Program-made: the position numbers and the translations under genes
In this document: one piece after another, positions 1-7,760 of the stretch
Position numbering within the stretch: the first letter of the stretch is position 1
How the letters are laid out: every line of letters begins with the position of its first letter
Source: Pseudomonadota bacterium
GTDB lineage: Bacteria > Pseudomonadota > Alphaproteobacteria > Sphingomonadales > Sphingomonadaceae
Assembly: GCA_023422695.1 (NCBI GenBank)
Contig: JAFAGN010000184.1
Span: 1-24,634, forward strand
Direction of reading: 5' to 3'
DNA: 24,634 nucleotides
Notes under the pieces: model-generated
Database searches by the model: none
The model's input: only the letters and a program-made list of their open reading frames with translations
What the model was told of the DNA's origin: nothing

Positions 1-41
1 CCCCCCCCCCCCCCGCCGCCCCGCCCCCCCCCCCCCCCCCC
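1..41. repeat. Poly-C tract at window edge
   Basis: The first 41 bases are all C except for three G residues. No neighbouring sequence resembles this. It is either a genuine homopolymer or, more likely, low-quality sequence at a contig end. Nothing else is seen before the stop codon of the first gene at 82. Confidence 0.8.
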
Positions 42-81
42 ACGAACGGGATTTATAGGACGGCTTGTCCGAAATCCGTCG

Positions 82-606
82 CTAACCGCCATCTCCCAAC
101 GCCGGATTCAACCCTTTCACCTCGATCAAAAAACTCTTCGGCTTTTTGAACAGCTTGCTCTTGCGGTTGACCGTCAGCCCGACAACCTCGGCCAGCTCCA
201 TCACGAAATGCACGCAATTGCGTTTGTTCAGACTATAGCTCGGCTGCTCGCGGTCGCGCCATTCGGCGACCTTGGCCATCACCAGCGCATAGGTCGCGTC
301 GTCGACGATAACATCGAACTGACGATCGCTCTTGCCGATATAATCCGGTTCGGACGATTCCACCTTGCCCTTCACCGATCCGAACAGGATCGCCGGGCTG
401 ACCGCCGTCGCGGTAAAGCCGTAATTGGCATCGACCACCTCGCCCGTCGCGTCCAACTTGCCTTTCATCACGATGAAGGCGTGCGGAAAGCGGTCGCCAA
501 AATCGTGGCTGTAAAAGCTCACGACCACCTCGGCGCGCGCCGGCGCGGTCAGTCCGGCGCAAAATAGCAACAGGAACAAGAGGATCAGGCGGAGGCCGCG
601 GGTCAT
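82..606 (-). CDS. Secreted protein with LRAT/NlpC-P60-like (permuted papain) signature
   Basis: This is a 174-residue exported protein of unknown function. The start at 606 is chosen because residues 1-25 form a clear signal peptide (short basic start, leucine-rich core, cleavage after ARA) and a GAGGG-type ribosome binding site lies upstream. An in-frame ATG at 681 would add 25 residues without signal character. His42 (FPHAFIVM) precedes Cys131 in the motif RNCVHFV. This His-before-Cys order with an NC-x-HF box is typical of permuted papain-like folds such as LRAT and some NlpC/P60 relatives. A cell-wall or acyl-transfer role is only inference. It is divergent from the SDR gene and no operon partner is visible downstream inside the window. 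Confidence 0.72.
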   Translation of the reverse strand: MTRGLRLILLFLLLFCAGLTAPARAEVVVSFYSHDFGDRFPHAFIVMKGKLDATGEVVDANYGFTATAVSPAILFGSVKGKVESSEPDYIGKSDRQFDVIVDDATYALVMAKVAEWRDREQPSYSLNKRNCVHFVMELAEVVGLTVNRKSKLFKKPKSFLIEVKGLNPALGDGG

Positions 607-682
607 CGCCGCCCTCTTAACCAGCCGCCGCCCCGCTTGCCAAGCCGTCATTGCCGCTTGACCGACACGTCGACTTGGCATC

Positions 683-697
683 TTGTCGCACTGACAA
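683..697. promoter_or_regulatory. Dyad TTGTC-N5-GACAA upstream of the SDR gene
   Basis: A perfect 5-bp inverted repeat with a 5-base spacer lies between the two divergent genes, 20 bases before the SDR start and just before its AAGGAGG ribosome binding site (704-710). It could be an operator. The arms are short enough for chance, so confidence is low. Confidence 0.25.
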
Positions 698-716
698 CAA
701 TGTAAGGAGGGGCGGG

Positions 717-1520
717 ATGGCTCGAAAGGCGATTTTCATTACCGGCGGCGGATCGGGCATCGGCCGCGCCGTTGCGCGCCATTTTGCCGGCCAGGGCTGG
801 TTCGTCGGCATCGCCGACGTTAACCGCGCCGGGATCGACGAGACCGCGGCGCTGCTGCCTGACGGCGCCTCGTCGCGCCACGTCATGGATGTGCGCGACC
901 GCGACCAGTGGACAGCGGCGCTCGATGCCTTTGCCTCGGCCAGCGGTGGCCGCCTCGACGTCTTGTTCAACAACGCCGGGATCGGCACCGGCGGCCAGTT
1001 CGCCGACATGCCGCCCGAAGAGGCCGACCGGCTGATCGCGATCAATTTCGGCGGGGTCGTCAACGGCATCTATGCCGCGCTGCCGCTGCTGCGCGCGACG
1101 CCGGGATCGGCGATCCTCAACACCGGATCGGCGTCGGGCTTTTACGGCGTCGCGGGCCTTGCCATCTATTCGGCGACGAAATTCGCGGTGCGCGGATTGA
1201 CCGAGGCGCTGGAAATCGAATTCGCCAAATATGGCATCAAGGTCCGCTCGCTGATGCCCGGCTTCATCGACACGCCGCTGCTCGACCAGGTCAGCGCCGA
1301 CAGCAACGAACCGGCGCGCGACCGCCTGTCGCAAAGCGGGTTCGAGATCGTCCCGGTCGAACGCGTCGCCGAAGCGGCGTGGGCGGCGGTGCACGGCGAC
1401 AAGGTTCATGTGACGGTCGGCAAGATGGCGAAACGGCTCGCGCGGCTGGCGCGATGGTTCCCGGGACTGATCATGCGCCAGTCGAAGAAGATCGACGGGC
1501 TGGGAGCGGCGGGGCAGTAG
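717..1520 (+). CDS. Short-chain dehydrogenase/reductase (classical SDR)
   Basis: This is a 267-residue cytoplasmic NAD(P)-dependent oxidoreductase. The cofactor motif TGGGSGIG is at residues 9-16, Asp34 after beta-2 suggests a preference for NAD(H), NNAG is at 85-88, and the catalytic set Asn110, Ser138, Tyr151 and Lys155 (YSATK) is complete. The start at 717 follows an AAGGAGG box at 704-710. The open frame runs back to 651, but that part has no ribosome binding site. The length is usual for the family. The C-terminal tail is basic (KMAKRLARLARW, then RQSKK) and may touch the membrane. The substrate cannot be told from sequence. It stands alone on the plus strand and ends before an inverted repeat that it shares with the convergent GIN gene. 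Confidence 0.93.
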   Translation: MARKAIFITGGGSGIGRAVARHFAGQGWFVGIADVNRAGIDETAALLPDGASSRHVMDVRDRDQWTAALDAFASASGGRLDVLFNNAGIGTGGQFADMPPEEADRLIAINFGGVVNGIYAALPLLRATPGSAILNTGSASGFYGVAGLAIYSATKFAVRGLTEALEIEFAKYGIKVRSLMPGFIDTPLLDQVSADSNEPARDRLSQSGFEIVPVERVAEAAWAAVHGDKVHVTVGKMAKRLARLARWFPGLIMRQSKKIDGLGAAGQ

Positions 1521-1595
1521 GCGCCGCGCGTGGCGGTCGGCGGACCATGAGGTCGGCTTTGGAGTGGGGAGCGGACGTTGAATTTCAAAGACCTT

Positions 1596-1698
1596 CGTCA
1601 TGCTGAACTTGTTTCAGCATCCATGGCCTGAGCTCGAATTTGCCGCAGCGCCGAAGGAAACGGCAGGCCATGGATCCTGAAACAAGTTCAGGATGACG
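1596..1698. repeat. Intergenic inverted repeat, family A
   Basis: Two 35-bp arms (1596-1630 and 1664-1698) are reverse complements with two mismatches, separated by 33 bases. Each arm contains its own small dyad around CTGAACTTGTTTCAG. The element sits exactly between two convergent genes, so it could form a bidirectional terminator. I remember such repeats as common in sphingomonad genomes. The transposition or excision mechanism is unknown. Confidence 0.85.
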
Positions 1699-1751
1699 AT
1701 GCTATAAATGTCGGCCCTTGGTCGCTCGCTGCCGAGCAGTCGTTGGTCGTT

Positions 1752-2465
1752 CTACTTCTTCGCCGCCCCGCATTGCACCGACCCGGCACCGATGTTGCGC
1801 ACCGTGCACACGGGCTTGCCCAGCACGACCGTCTTGCCAACCCCGCGCGCCGTCACTGATGCCGTCTTGACCGCATTCAGCCGGTAGTCGCCTGCGCCTT
1901 CGCCGTCGAAGGTCAGCATATCGACCTTCAGCGCGCCGGCGTCGAACGCTCCGGCGCCCGACACGGTGATCTGCGCCTGTTTCGCTGCGCCGCCCAGCGT
2001 CATCGTGCCGTTGCCAATCATCGCGACCGACAACCGATCGGTTGCGATCGTGCCCACCGACAAGGTGCCGGGACCGCGCAGACCGATGTTGACGCGCGTG
2101 CCCTTCATGCCGTCGATCTGCAGCGAACCTGCCCCGCCCATCGTCGCCGAACGCAGGTTCACGGCGTTGATGCGGATCGTCACGGCCCCCCGCGGCGCGC
2201 GGCGATCGGTATCGCCCGCGAATTGCCGCTGACCGATCACCAGCCGCCCGTCGCGGGCCTCGACGATCAGCCGGTCGAGCGCGTCCTGCGGCCCGGTGGC
2301 CACCGCGCCGACCGGCCCGCGCGTCGTCACCTCGACCACATAATCGGCGTTGACCTCGATCGCCTCGAAGCTGGTCAGGCCAAAGCGCTTTTCGGCCGCC
2401 GAGGCGGGCGCGATGGCCAACAGGAGGGCAGCCGCCAGCGCGGCGTTGCGAAGGGTCAGGGTCAT
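1752..2465 (-). CDS. Head GIN domain (DUF2807) exported protein
   Basis: This is a 237-residue protein with an N-terminal signal peptide (about residues 1-23, cleavage after ASA). The remainder resembles the head GIN/DUF2807 domain: beta-strand repeats with a GAGSLQ, GPGTLS, GNGTMT and GAGAFD rhythm, predicted to form a beta-solenoid in the periplasm or on the surface. The function of the family is not established, and the old name putative autotransporter adhesin should not be over-read. TAAGG lies 7 bases before the start. It follows the GIN lipoprotein gene by 43 bases in the same direction, so the two are probably one operon. Cysteines near the C-terminus (VCTVRNIGAGSVQCG) match the end of the neighbour and could form a disulfide. 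Confidence 0.82.
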   Translation of the reverse strand: MTLTLRNAALAAALLLAIAPASAAEKRFGLTSFEAIEVNADYVVEVTTRGPVGAVATGPQDALDRLIVEARDGRLVIGQRQFAGDTDRRAPRGAVTIRINAVNLRSATMGGAGSLQIDGMKGTRVNIGLRGPGTLSVGTIATDRLSVAMIGNGTMTLGGAAKQAQITVSGAGAFDAGALKVDMLTFDGEGAGDYRLNAVKTASVTARGVGKTVVLGKPVCTVRNIGAGSVQCGAAKK

Positions 2466-2508
2466 GGTGCCGCCTTACCCGGTCCGGGCAGGCGGCACCA
2501 GCATTGCC

Positions 2509-3276
2509 TTATTTGCAGGTGACCGTTCCCGATCCCAGTTGGCGCGACGAACATTTGGCGCCACCGCCCAGCGTCACGTCGCCCGAACCCAGGATGCTGA
2601 CTTCGGCGGCGCCGGTCGCCTGTGCCTCGACATTGCCCGACCCGGTGACCGATACTTCGAGCGTCTGGGCAACGAGCCCGTCGGCGTCGATGTCGCCCGA
2701 TCCGGTGATGCCATATTCGCCCGCGCCGACGGTGCCGCCGCCGATCTCGATATCGCCCGATCCCGACACGGTGAGGTCGGCGCGCTTGGCGGTCAGCTTC
2801 GCGATCTTGAGGTCGCCCGATCCCGTCACCACCGCCTCGACCGCGTCGCCGTCGATGCTGTCGGCGTCGATCGATCCCGACCCGGTCAGCCGCACGCCGT
2901 TCAGGCGGGGCATGGTAATGCTGATCTCGACATCATCATCCTCGCGGCTCGAAAAGCCGAAACCTTCGCGCTTGCGGCCGATCGACAGCGTCGGGCCGTC
3001 GACCTCGATCTCGAGCCGGTCGAGCACCGCCTGCGGCCCCTTGGCGCTGATCGAAAAGCTATCGCCCTGACGGATGGTCACATCGTCTGGACCCGTGACC
3101 TTGACCTCCGAAAAACCGCTGAGCGCATAGCCTTTGCTGGCAACCGGGCCCGCGTCGACCACGGGCTTGGCTTCGGCCTTCGCCGGCTGGTCACCATCGG
3201 CGCGGTCGGCGCCGCTACAGGCGGTGACAGTCATCGCCAAAGCCAGCGGCAGCACAGCTATCGTCCAGTTACGCAT
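2509..3276 (-). CDS. Head GIN domain (DUF2807) lipoprotein with 20-residue repeats
   Basis: This is a 255-residue lipoprotein. A hydrophobic leader ends in the lipobox TVTAC (Cys20 lipidated), followed by an acidic linker. A DUF2807/GIN domain then carries GSGS/GSGD/GSGN boxes spaced exactly 20, 20, 20 and 20 residues apart, the last step being 18. At DNA level this gives a 60-bp period (complement boxes at 2635, 2695, 2755, 2815 and 2875). Such spacing fits one turn per repeat of a beta-solenoid. AAGGAG lies 7 bases upstream of the start. It is the first gene of a two-gene GIN operon, divergent from the GreA-like gene. The ligand and role are unknown, and attachment to the outer membrane is inferred from the lipobox. 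Confidence 0.85.
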   Translation of the reverse strand: MRNWTIAVLPLALAMTVTACSGADRADGDQPAKAEAKPVVDAGPVASKGYALSGFSEVKVTGPDDVTIRQGDSFSISAKGPQAVLDRLEIEVDGPTLSIGRKREGFGFSSREDDDVEISITMPRLNGVRLTGSGSIDADSIDGDAVEAVVTGSGDLKIAKLTAKRADLTVSGSGDIEIGGGTVGAGEYGITGSGDIDADGLVAQTLEVSVTGSGNVEAQATGAAEVSILGSGDVTLGGGAKCSSRQLGSGTVTCK

Positions 3277-3281
3277 CGCAA

Positions 3282-3321
3282 ATCTCCTTTGTGTATTATC
3301 AACCTAACACACAAAGGAGAT
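3282..3321 (-). promoter_or_regulatory. Perfect 13-bp dyad overlapping promoter and ribosome binding site of the GIN lipoprotein gene
   Basis: ATCTCCTTTGTGT (3282-3294) and its exact complement ACACAAAGGAGAT (3309-3321) flank a 14-base loop. On the minus strand the arm nearest the gene contains its AAGGAG box, and the loop holds GATAAT, a possible -10 element. The dyad may therefore be an operator around the promoter. If transcription starts farther upstream, it may instead be an RNA hairpin that hides the ribosome binding site. Confidence 0.6.
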
Positions 3322-3402
3322 GGCGTCCAGCGCGCGTTGCCATCTTGTCGCCACCTTCGGCGAGCAGGGGCAGATTTTGCGATTTCGACTGGAAACCCGA
3401 TC

Positions 3403-3879
3403 ATGAGCGTAGCGTTTCGCCGCGAGAGCGACGACGAACATAAGGAACCCGAATATGAGCTGCCGATTGCGGTCGGCCCCAATCTGGTGACGCCGCGCGG
3501 GTTGCGTTTGCTCGGCGAAACCGTCGCACAGATCGAAGCCGAGCTTGCGGGAACCACCGACGAGGACGCGCGCAAGAAACTGCAGCGCCGCCTGCGCTAT
3601 TTCAGCACCCGCCAGGCAACCGCCGAGGTGCAGGCACCGCCCGCCGATGGCAGCGTGGGGATCGGCAGCCGCGTGACGGTCCGGCTGAACAGCGCCGAAA
3701 AGACGATCACCATCATCGGCGGCGACGAGGCCGATCCGGCGATGGGCTCGATCGCTTTTTCCGCCCCGCTCGCTCGCGCGCTGATGGGCGCCGAAGTCGG
3801 CGAGAGCGTCGAATATCAAGGGCGCGAGGACGCGATTGTCGTCCTCAATATAGAGGTTGACCCGGAGACGCAGGCATGA
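3403..3879 (+). CDS. GreA/GreB-family transcription elongation factor-like protein
   Basis: The protein has 158 residues, the same length as GreA. Residues about 43-75 form a charged helical segment (AQIEAELAG, then DARKKLQRRLRYF) shorter and less coiled than the Gre N-terminal hairpin. Residues about 84-155 match the FKBP-like Gre C-terminal domain: VTVRLN, a TITIIGGDEADPAMGSIAF segment, then the PLARALMGAEVGESVEY element that is very characteristic. It probably binds RNA polymerase near the secondary channel. Whether it still stimulates transcript cleavage is uncertain, because the usual acidic tip cannot be placed. The TGA stop overlaps the ATG of the next gene (ATGA), which implies translational coupling. 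It is a Gre paralogue rather than the housekeeping greA. Confidence 0.85.
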   Translation: MSVAFRRESDDEHKEPEYELPIAVGPNLVTPRGLRLLGETVAQIEAELAGTTDEDARKKLQRRLRYFSTRQATAEVQAPPADGSVGIGSRVTVRLNSAEKTITIIGGDEADPAMGSIAFSAPLARALMGAEVGESVEYQGREDAIVVLNIEVDPETQA

Positions 3880-4055
3880 AGGACAAGTTCGAACGCCACA
3901 AACAACCGTGGACCCCGGCGGAGATCGACAAGCTGCACACGCTGGCCAAGAAGGGCATGGCGCTGAAGGCCATTGCCAAGGCGCTGACCCGTAGCGAGGA
4001 ATCGGTGAAGGTGCGCGCCAAGGCCGACGGGCTGTCGATCGCCAAGCTGCACTGA
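3876..4055 (+). CDS. Small SANT/Myb-like helix-turn-helix protein
   Basis: This is a 59-residue basic protein starting inside the stop of the Gre-like gene (ATGA overlap). It reads as a single three-helix domain: QPWTPAEIDKLHTLAKKG, then IAKALTRSEESVKVRAKADGL. The tryptophan followed by T-x-x-E, and the helix starting with RSEESVKVRA, resemble SANT/Myb-type DNA-binding modules known in alphaproteobacterial small proteins. Coupling to a Gre-like factor suggests a joint job in transcription, but this is inference. No signal peptide or membrane segment is present. Codon use matches the neighbours. Confidence 0.78.
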   Translation: MKDKFERHKQPWTPAEIDKLHTLAKKGMALKAIAKALTRSEESVKVRAKADGLSIAKLH

Positions 4056-4084
4056 GCGCAATGCACGACGCTTCTTCTTTCGTC

Positions 4085-4162
4085 CGTCATCCCGGCGAAG
4101 GCCGGGATCTCACCCTCTCGTTTTACCGCACCGGCGAGATCCCGGCCTTCGCCGGGATGACG
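4085..4162. repeat. Intergenic inverted repeat, family B
   Basis: A perfect 27-bp inverted repeat (arms 4085-4111 and 4136-4162, loop 24 bases) has the core TCATCCCGGCGAAGGCCGGGAT. Each arm itself contains a dyad (CCCGGCgaaGGCCGGG). It lies between the 3' ends of the small HTH gene and pepN, where it can serve as a bidirectional terminator. Related copies are frequent in alphaproteobacterial genomes, to my recollection. Confidence 0.87.
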
Positions 4163-4198
4163 AATAAGGGAATGTCCGCTTCCCGCCCCGAAGCCGTC

Positions 4199-6793
4199 CT
4201 ACCCCAGCAAACTCTTGCTCGCCTGCTCGGTCACGTCCCTTGACAGCCCGGGCTGCGCCAATATCCGTTCCAGCTCGGCCTTCATCATCGCGGCGCGCGC
4301 CTCGTCGAAGCGTTTCCAGCGGCCGAGCGGGGGGATCAACCGCGCGGCGGTCTGCGGGTTCTTCGGGTCGAGCGCGATGACCAGGTCGGCGATCAGGCGA
4401 TAGCCTGCGCCGTCGGCCTGGTGGAACGCCGCCTGATTGCCGGTCAGCGCACCATAAAGCGAGCGGACGCGGTTCGGGTTCGCCAGCGTGAAATCGGGAT
4501 GCTGCGCCAGTTCCCTAACCGCATCGACGGTATCGGACCGCAGCGACCACGCCTGCACCTGGAACCATTTGTCGAGCACCAGCGGATTGTCGCGATAGCG
4601 CTGGTAGAAGATGTCGAGCGCCGCCACGCGCTCGTCGCTGTCGCCATGCGCCAGCGTCGCCAGCGCCGCCTGCCGTTCGGTCATACCGTCCGCGTCAGAG
4701 AAAATCCGGAACGCCAGCGCGGCCACGTCATCCTTGCCGGTCGCCGCCAGATAGGCGAGCGCGACGCCGCGCAGGCGGCGGCCACCCTTGGCGGCGCGCG
4801 ACAGGTCGGTCGCGGGCGGCGCGGCGCCGTTCAGGATCGCGCGCCATTCACTTTCCAGCGCGGCGCCGATCGCTGCCTGCAACGCCAGCCGTTCGCGGCG
4901 GATCGCGTCGGGATCGACCGTTACCATCTGGTCGCCGATAAAGGCCTCGCTGGGCAACAGCACCGCTTCGGCGACGAACGCCGGATCGGTCTGACGCCCC
5001 GCCAGCGTCCCCGCCACGGCATCGATCACCGCGCCATGATCGGGCGCCCCGCCCGACACCGCTGAAACCAATGTGTCGAGCATCAACTGCTGCAACGCTT
5101 CATAGCGCGCGAAGGGATCGTCGTCATTTGCGGCAAGCCACGCGAGCTCGCCGGACGCCCGGGCGTAGTCCACGATCACCGGCGCCGAAAAGCCGCGATT
5201 GACCGACAGCGCCGGACGCGCGGCAAAGGCGCCGAGCGTAACCCGCTGCGCCGCGCCGGTCAGCGTGACCAGCATCTCGGGCATCGCCGCGCCGCTGCCG
5301 TCCATGGCAAAGGCGGCGAGTTTCAGCGGCATCATCATCGGTTGCTTGTCGGGCTGGCCCGGGGTCGGCGGCACTGTCTGCTGAATGTCGAGCATCCATT
5401 CGCCGTCCTCTTGAACCAGCGACAGCGACAAACGCGGCGTCCCCGCTTGGCTGTACCACAGGCGGAACTGCGTCAGGTCGATCCCCGCCCCCTCTTCGAT
5501 CGCGCGGACAAAATCCTCGCACGTTGCCGCCTCACCGTCGTGGCGGTCGAAATAGAGGTCGGTGCCTTTGCGGAACCGCTCGGCGCCGACCATCGTCGCC
5601 ATCATGCGGATGATCTCGGCGCCCTTGTTATAGACCGTCGCGGTATAGAAGTTCGAGATTTCCTGAAAGCTATCGGGGCGGATCGGGTGCGCGAGCGGCC
5701 CGGCATCTTCCGGAAATTGCGCGGCGCGCAGCAGGCGGACGTCCTCGATGCGTTTGACCGGCGGCGATCCCATATCGGCCGAGAAGCACTGGTCGCGGTA
5801 AACGGTGAAGCCCTCTTTCAGGCTGAGCTGGAACCAGTCGCGGCAGGTGACGCGGTTGCCCGACCAATTGTGGAAATATTCGTGCGCGACGACGCCTTCG
5901 ACCCCGTCATAATCGATATCGGTCGCGGTGTCGGGGTCGGCCAGGATGTAGCGGGTGTTGAAGATGTTCAGCCCCTTGTTCTCCATCGCCCCCATGTTGA
6001 AATCGCTGACCGCGACGATGTTGAACAGGTCGAGGTCATATTCGCGGCCATAGACGCGCTCGTCCCACGCCATGCTGTCCTTCAGCGCTTGCATCGCATG
6101 GCCGGTGCGTTCGACGTCGCCGTCGCGGACCCGTATGCCCAGCTCAACCTCGCGTCCCGACATCGTCGTGAAGCTGTCGCGGTTCACGACCAGGTCGCCC
6201 GCGACCAGCGCGAAGAGATAGCTCGGCTTGGGCCACGGGTCTTCCCACAGCGCCCAATGATTGCCGCCCGCGCCGTCACCCTTCGCGGTGCAATTGCCGT
6301 TCGACAACAGGATCGGGAACGCCGCCTTGTCGCCTTCCATCCGTACCGTGTAACGGCTCAGCACATCGGGGCGGTCGGGATGGAAGGTGATGCGGCGGAA
6401 GCCCTCGGCCTCGCACTGGGTGCACAGCATGCCGTTCGAGGCATAGAGCCCCATCAGCTGGGTGTTCGCCGCGGGGTGGATCAGCGTATCGATCTCGACT
6501 GTCGCCGCGGTGCGCTCGCCCAGATCGACGATCAGGTCGCTGCCGTCCATCCGCCAGTCGTTCCAGCCTTCGCCATCGACGCGCACCGCCGCCGGGGTCA
6601 GCCCGTCGCCGCGCAGCACCAGCGGCACCGGCGTATCGGCCTGCCGCACCACCGACAGCGCCGCGGCAACGCGCGTCGCCTCGACCGCCAGCGCGAAATC
6701 GAGCGCGACGTCTGGCACCTGCCATTCGGGCGGGCGGTAATCGCCGCGGTGGATGGTGACGGGAATGACGGGGGTGGAAGAGGCATCGGTCAT
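4199..6793 (-). CDS. pepN: Aminopeptidase N (M1 family zinc metallopeptidase)
   Basis: This 864-residue protein, close to the 870 of E. coli PepN, removes N-terminal residues from peptides in the cytoplasm. The substrate-anchoring GAMEN motif is at 268-272. The zinc site HEYFH is at 304-308 with the third ligand Glu327 in LKEGF, which is the expected 18-residue gap. The C-terminal DUF3458-type helical region is complete to the stop at 4199. I chose the ATG at 6793 because the family begins around here. An in-frame ATG at 6820 would add nine residues and directly abuts a repeat element. Neither start has a strong ribosome binding site. The open frame extends to 7216 but upstream of 6820 it reads through the repeat and the divergent gene, so it is not coding. 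Confidence 0.96.
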   Translation of the reverse strand: MTDASSTPVIPVTIHRGDYRPPEWQVPDVALDFALAVEATRVAAALSVVRQADTPVPLVLRGDGLTPAAVRVDGEGWNDWRMDGSDLIVDLGERTAATVEIDTLIHPAANTQLMGLYASNGMLCTQCEAEGFRRITFHPDRPDVLSRYTVRMEGDKAAFPILLSNGNCTAKGDGAGGNHWALWEDPWPKPSYLFALVAGDLVVNRDSFTTMSGREVELGIRVRDGDVERTGHAMQALKDSMAWDERVYGREYDLDLFNIVAVSDFNMGAMENKGLNIFNTRYILADPDTATDIDYDGVEGVVAHEYFHNWSGNRVTCRDWFQLSLKEGFTVYRDQCFSADMGSPPVKRIEDVRLLRAAQFPEDAGPLAHPIRPDSFQEISNFYTATVYNKGAEIIRMMATMVGAERFRKGTDLYFDRHDGEAATCEDFVRAIEEGAGIDLTQFRLWYSQAGTPRLSLSLVQEDGEWMLDIQQTVPPTPGQPDKQPMMMPLKLAAFAMDGSGAAMPEMLVTLTGAAQRVTLGAFAARPALSVNRGFSAPVIVDYARASGELAWLAANDDDPFARYEALQQLMLDTLVSAVSGGAPDHGAVIDAVAGTLAGRQTDPAFVAEAVLLPSEAFIGDQMVTVDPDAIRRERLALQAAIGAALESEWRAILNGAAPPATDLSRAAKGGRRLRGVALAYLAATGKDDVAALAFRIFSDADGMTERQAALATLAHGDSDERVAALDIFYQRYRDNPLVLDKWFQVQAWSLRSDTVDAVRELAQHPDFTLANPNRVRSLYGALTGNQAAFHQADGAGYRLIADLVIALDPKNPQTAARLIPPLGRWKRFDEARAAMMKAELERILAQPGLSRDVTEQASKSLLG

Positions 6794-6820
6794 GCGGATT
6801 ATCTGGCCTTGGACAAACAT

Positions 6821-6906
6821 CGTTCGCCCTGAGCCTGTCGAAGGGACGTTCTTTCTTCTGCGGCGCCGAAGGAAGGACGGTGCTTCGACAAGCTCAGCAC
6901 AAACGG
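6821..6906. repeat. Intergenic inverted repeat, family C, copy 1
   Basis: Imperfect arms of about 37 bp (start CGTTCGCCCTGAGCCTGTCG, end CTTCGACAAGCTCAGCAC...) flank a short centre. The element lies in the divergent region between pepN and the YeeZ-like gene and therefore takes up most of the space where the pepN promoter should be. A second copy lies at 7761-7848 on the other side of the YeeZ-like gene. Confidence 0.85.
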
Positions 6907-6963
6907 AAAAAGGTTCGTCTATTGTCCTAGGCTTGCGGCGTCGGGCGCGCAATAAGGCGGGCA

Positions 6964-7758
6964 ATGGGACAGATGCTGATTTTCGGGCTGGGCTATGCCG
7001 CGGGCCACCTTGCGGACCGCCTTCGCGCGCGCGGGTGGGAGGTGGTCGGGACCACACAGGACAGGCGCGGCGACAGCATCGCGTTTGGCGACGAAGGCGC
7101 AGTGCTGACAGCGCTGCGGTCGGCGACGCATATATTGTCGTCGGTGCCGCCGGTTGCTGGCGCCGACCCGGTGCTCTCGCGCTACGGCGACGCCATCGCG
7201 CTCGCTCCCGCGACATGGGTCGGCTATCTGTCCTCGACCGGCGTCTATGGCGACGCGGGCGGCGCGTGGGTCGACGAAAGCGCGCCGATCAAAGGCCGTC
7301 GTCCCGACCGCAACGCCGCCGATGCAACGTGGCAGGCATTGCGCAGCGATGTGTCGGTGTTCCGCCTGCCCGGCATTTATGGCCCGGGCCGCTCGATCCT
7401 CGATCGCATTCGCGAAGGCCGCGCGCACCGGATCGCCCTGCCCGATCAGCTGTTCAGCCGCATCCACGTTGATGACATTGCGGGCGGTGTGATCGCGTCG
7501 TTTCGGGGACCGGCGGGGGTCTATAACCTCGCTGACGACGAACCGTGTCACCAGAACCGGCTGGTCGAACGGGGGTGTGCGATGTTGCAGGCGCCGCTGC
7601 CGCCGCTGCAAACGCTGGATGAAGCGGGCCTGTCCCCCGCGGCGCGCGCCTTTTACGCCGAAAACCGGCGGGTCGCGAATAGCAAGGCCAAGCGGCTCTT
7701 GAGCTGGGCGCCGCGCTATCCGAGTTTTCGCGAAGGGCTGGCGGCCTGCTTCCCCTAA
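6964..7758 (+). CDS. NAD(P)-binding protein, YeeZ-like atypical SDR/epimerase family
   Basis: The 264-residue protein has an N-terminal Rossmann motif (FGLGYAAGHLA, Gly8-x-Gly10) and the segment LSSTGVYGD around residue 85-95, as in nucleoside-diphosphate-sugar epimerases and E. coli YeeZ. The following region reads GGAWVDESAPI and lacks the usual YxxxK lysine, so a classical SDR reaction is doubtful. HVDDIAGGV and YNLADDEP, typical of the epimerase C-terminal half, are present. AAGG lies about 6 bases before the ATG at 6964; another ATG at 6973 is possible. The gene is monocistronic, flanked on both sides by copies of the same repeat, and has normal codon use. Confidence 0.85.
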   Translation: MGQMLIFGLGYAAGHLADRLRARGWEVVGTTQDRRGDSIAFGDEGAVLTALRSATHILSSVPPVAGADPVLSRYGDAIALAPATWVGYLSSTGVYGDAGGAWVDESAPIKGRRPDRNAADATWQALRSDVSVFRLPGIYGPGRSILDRIREGRAHRIALPDQLFSRIHVDDIAGGVIASFRGPAGVYNLADDEPCHQNRLVERGCAMLQAPLPPLQTLDEAGLSPAARAFYAENRRVANSKAKRLLSWAPRYPSFREGLAACFP

Positions 7759-7760
7759 CC

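Noticed and set aside
2350..3402. Long plus-strand frame upstream of the Gre-like gene
   Set aside because: It runs opposite the GIN lipoprotein gene and only its last 158 codons match a family. The ATG at 3403 is the natural start.
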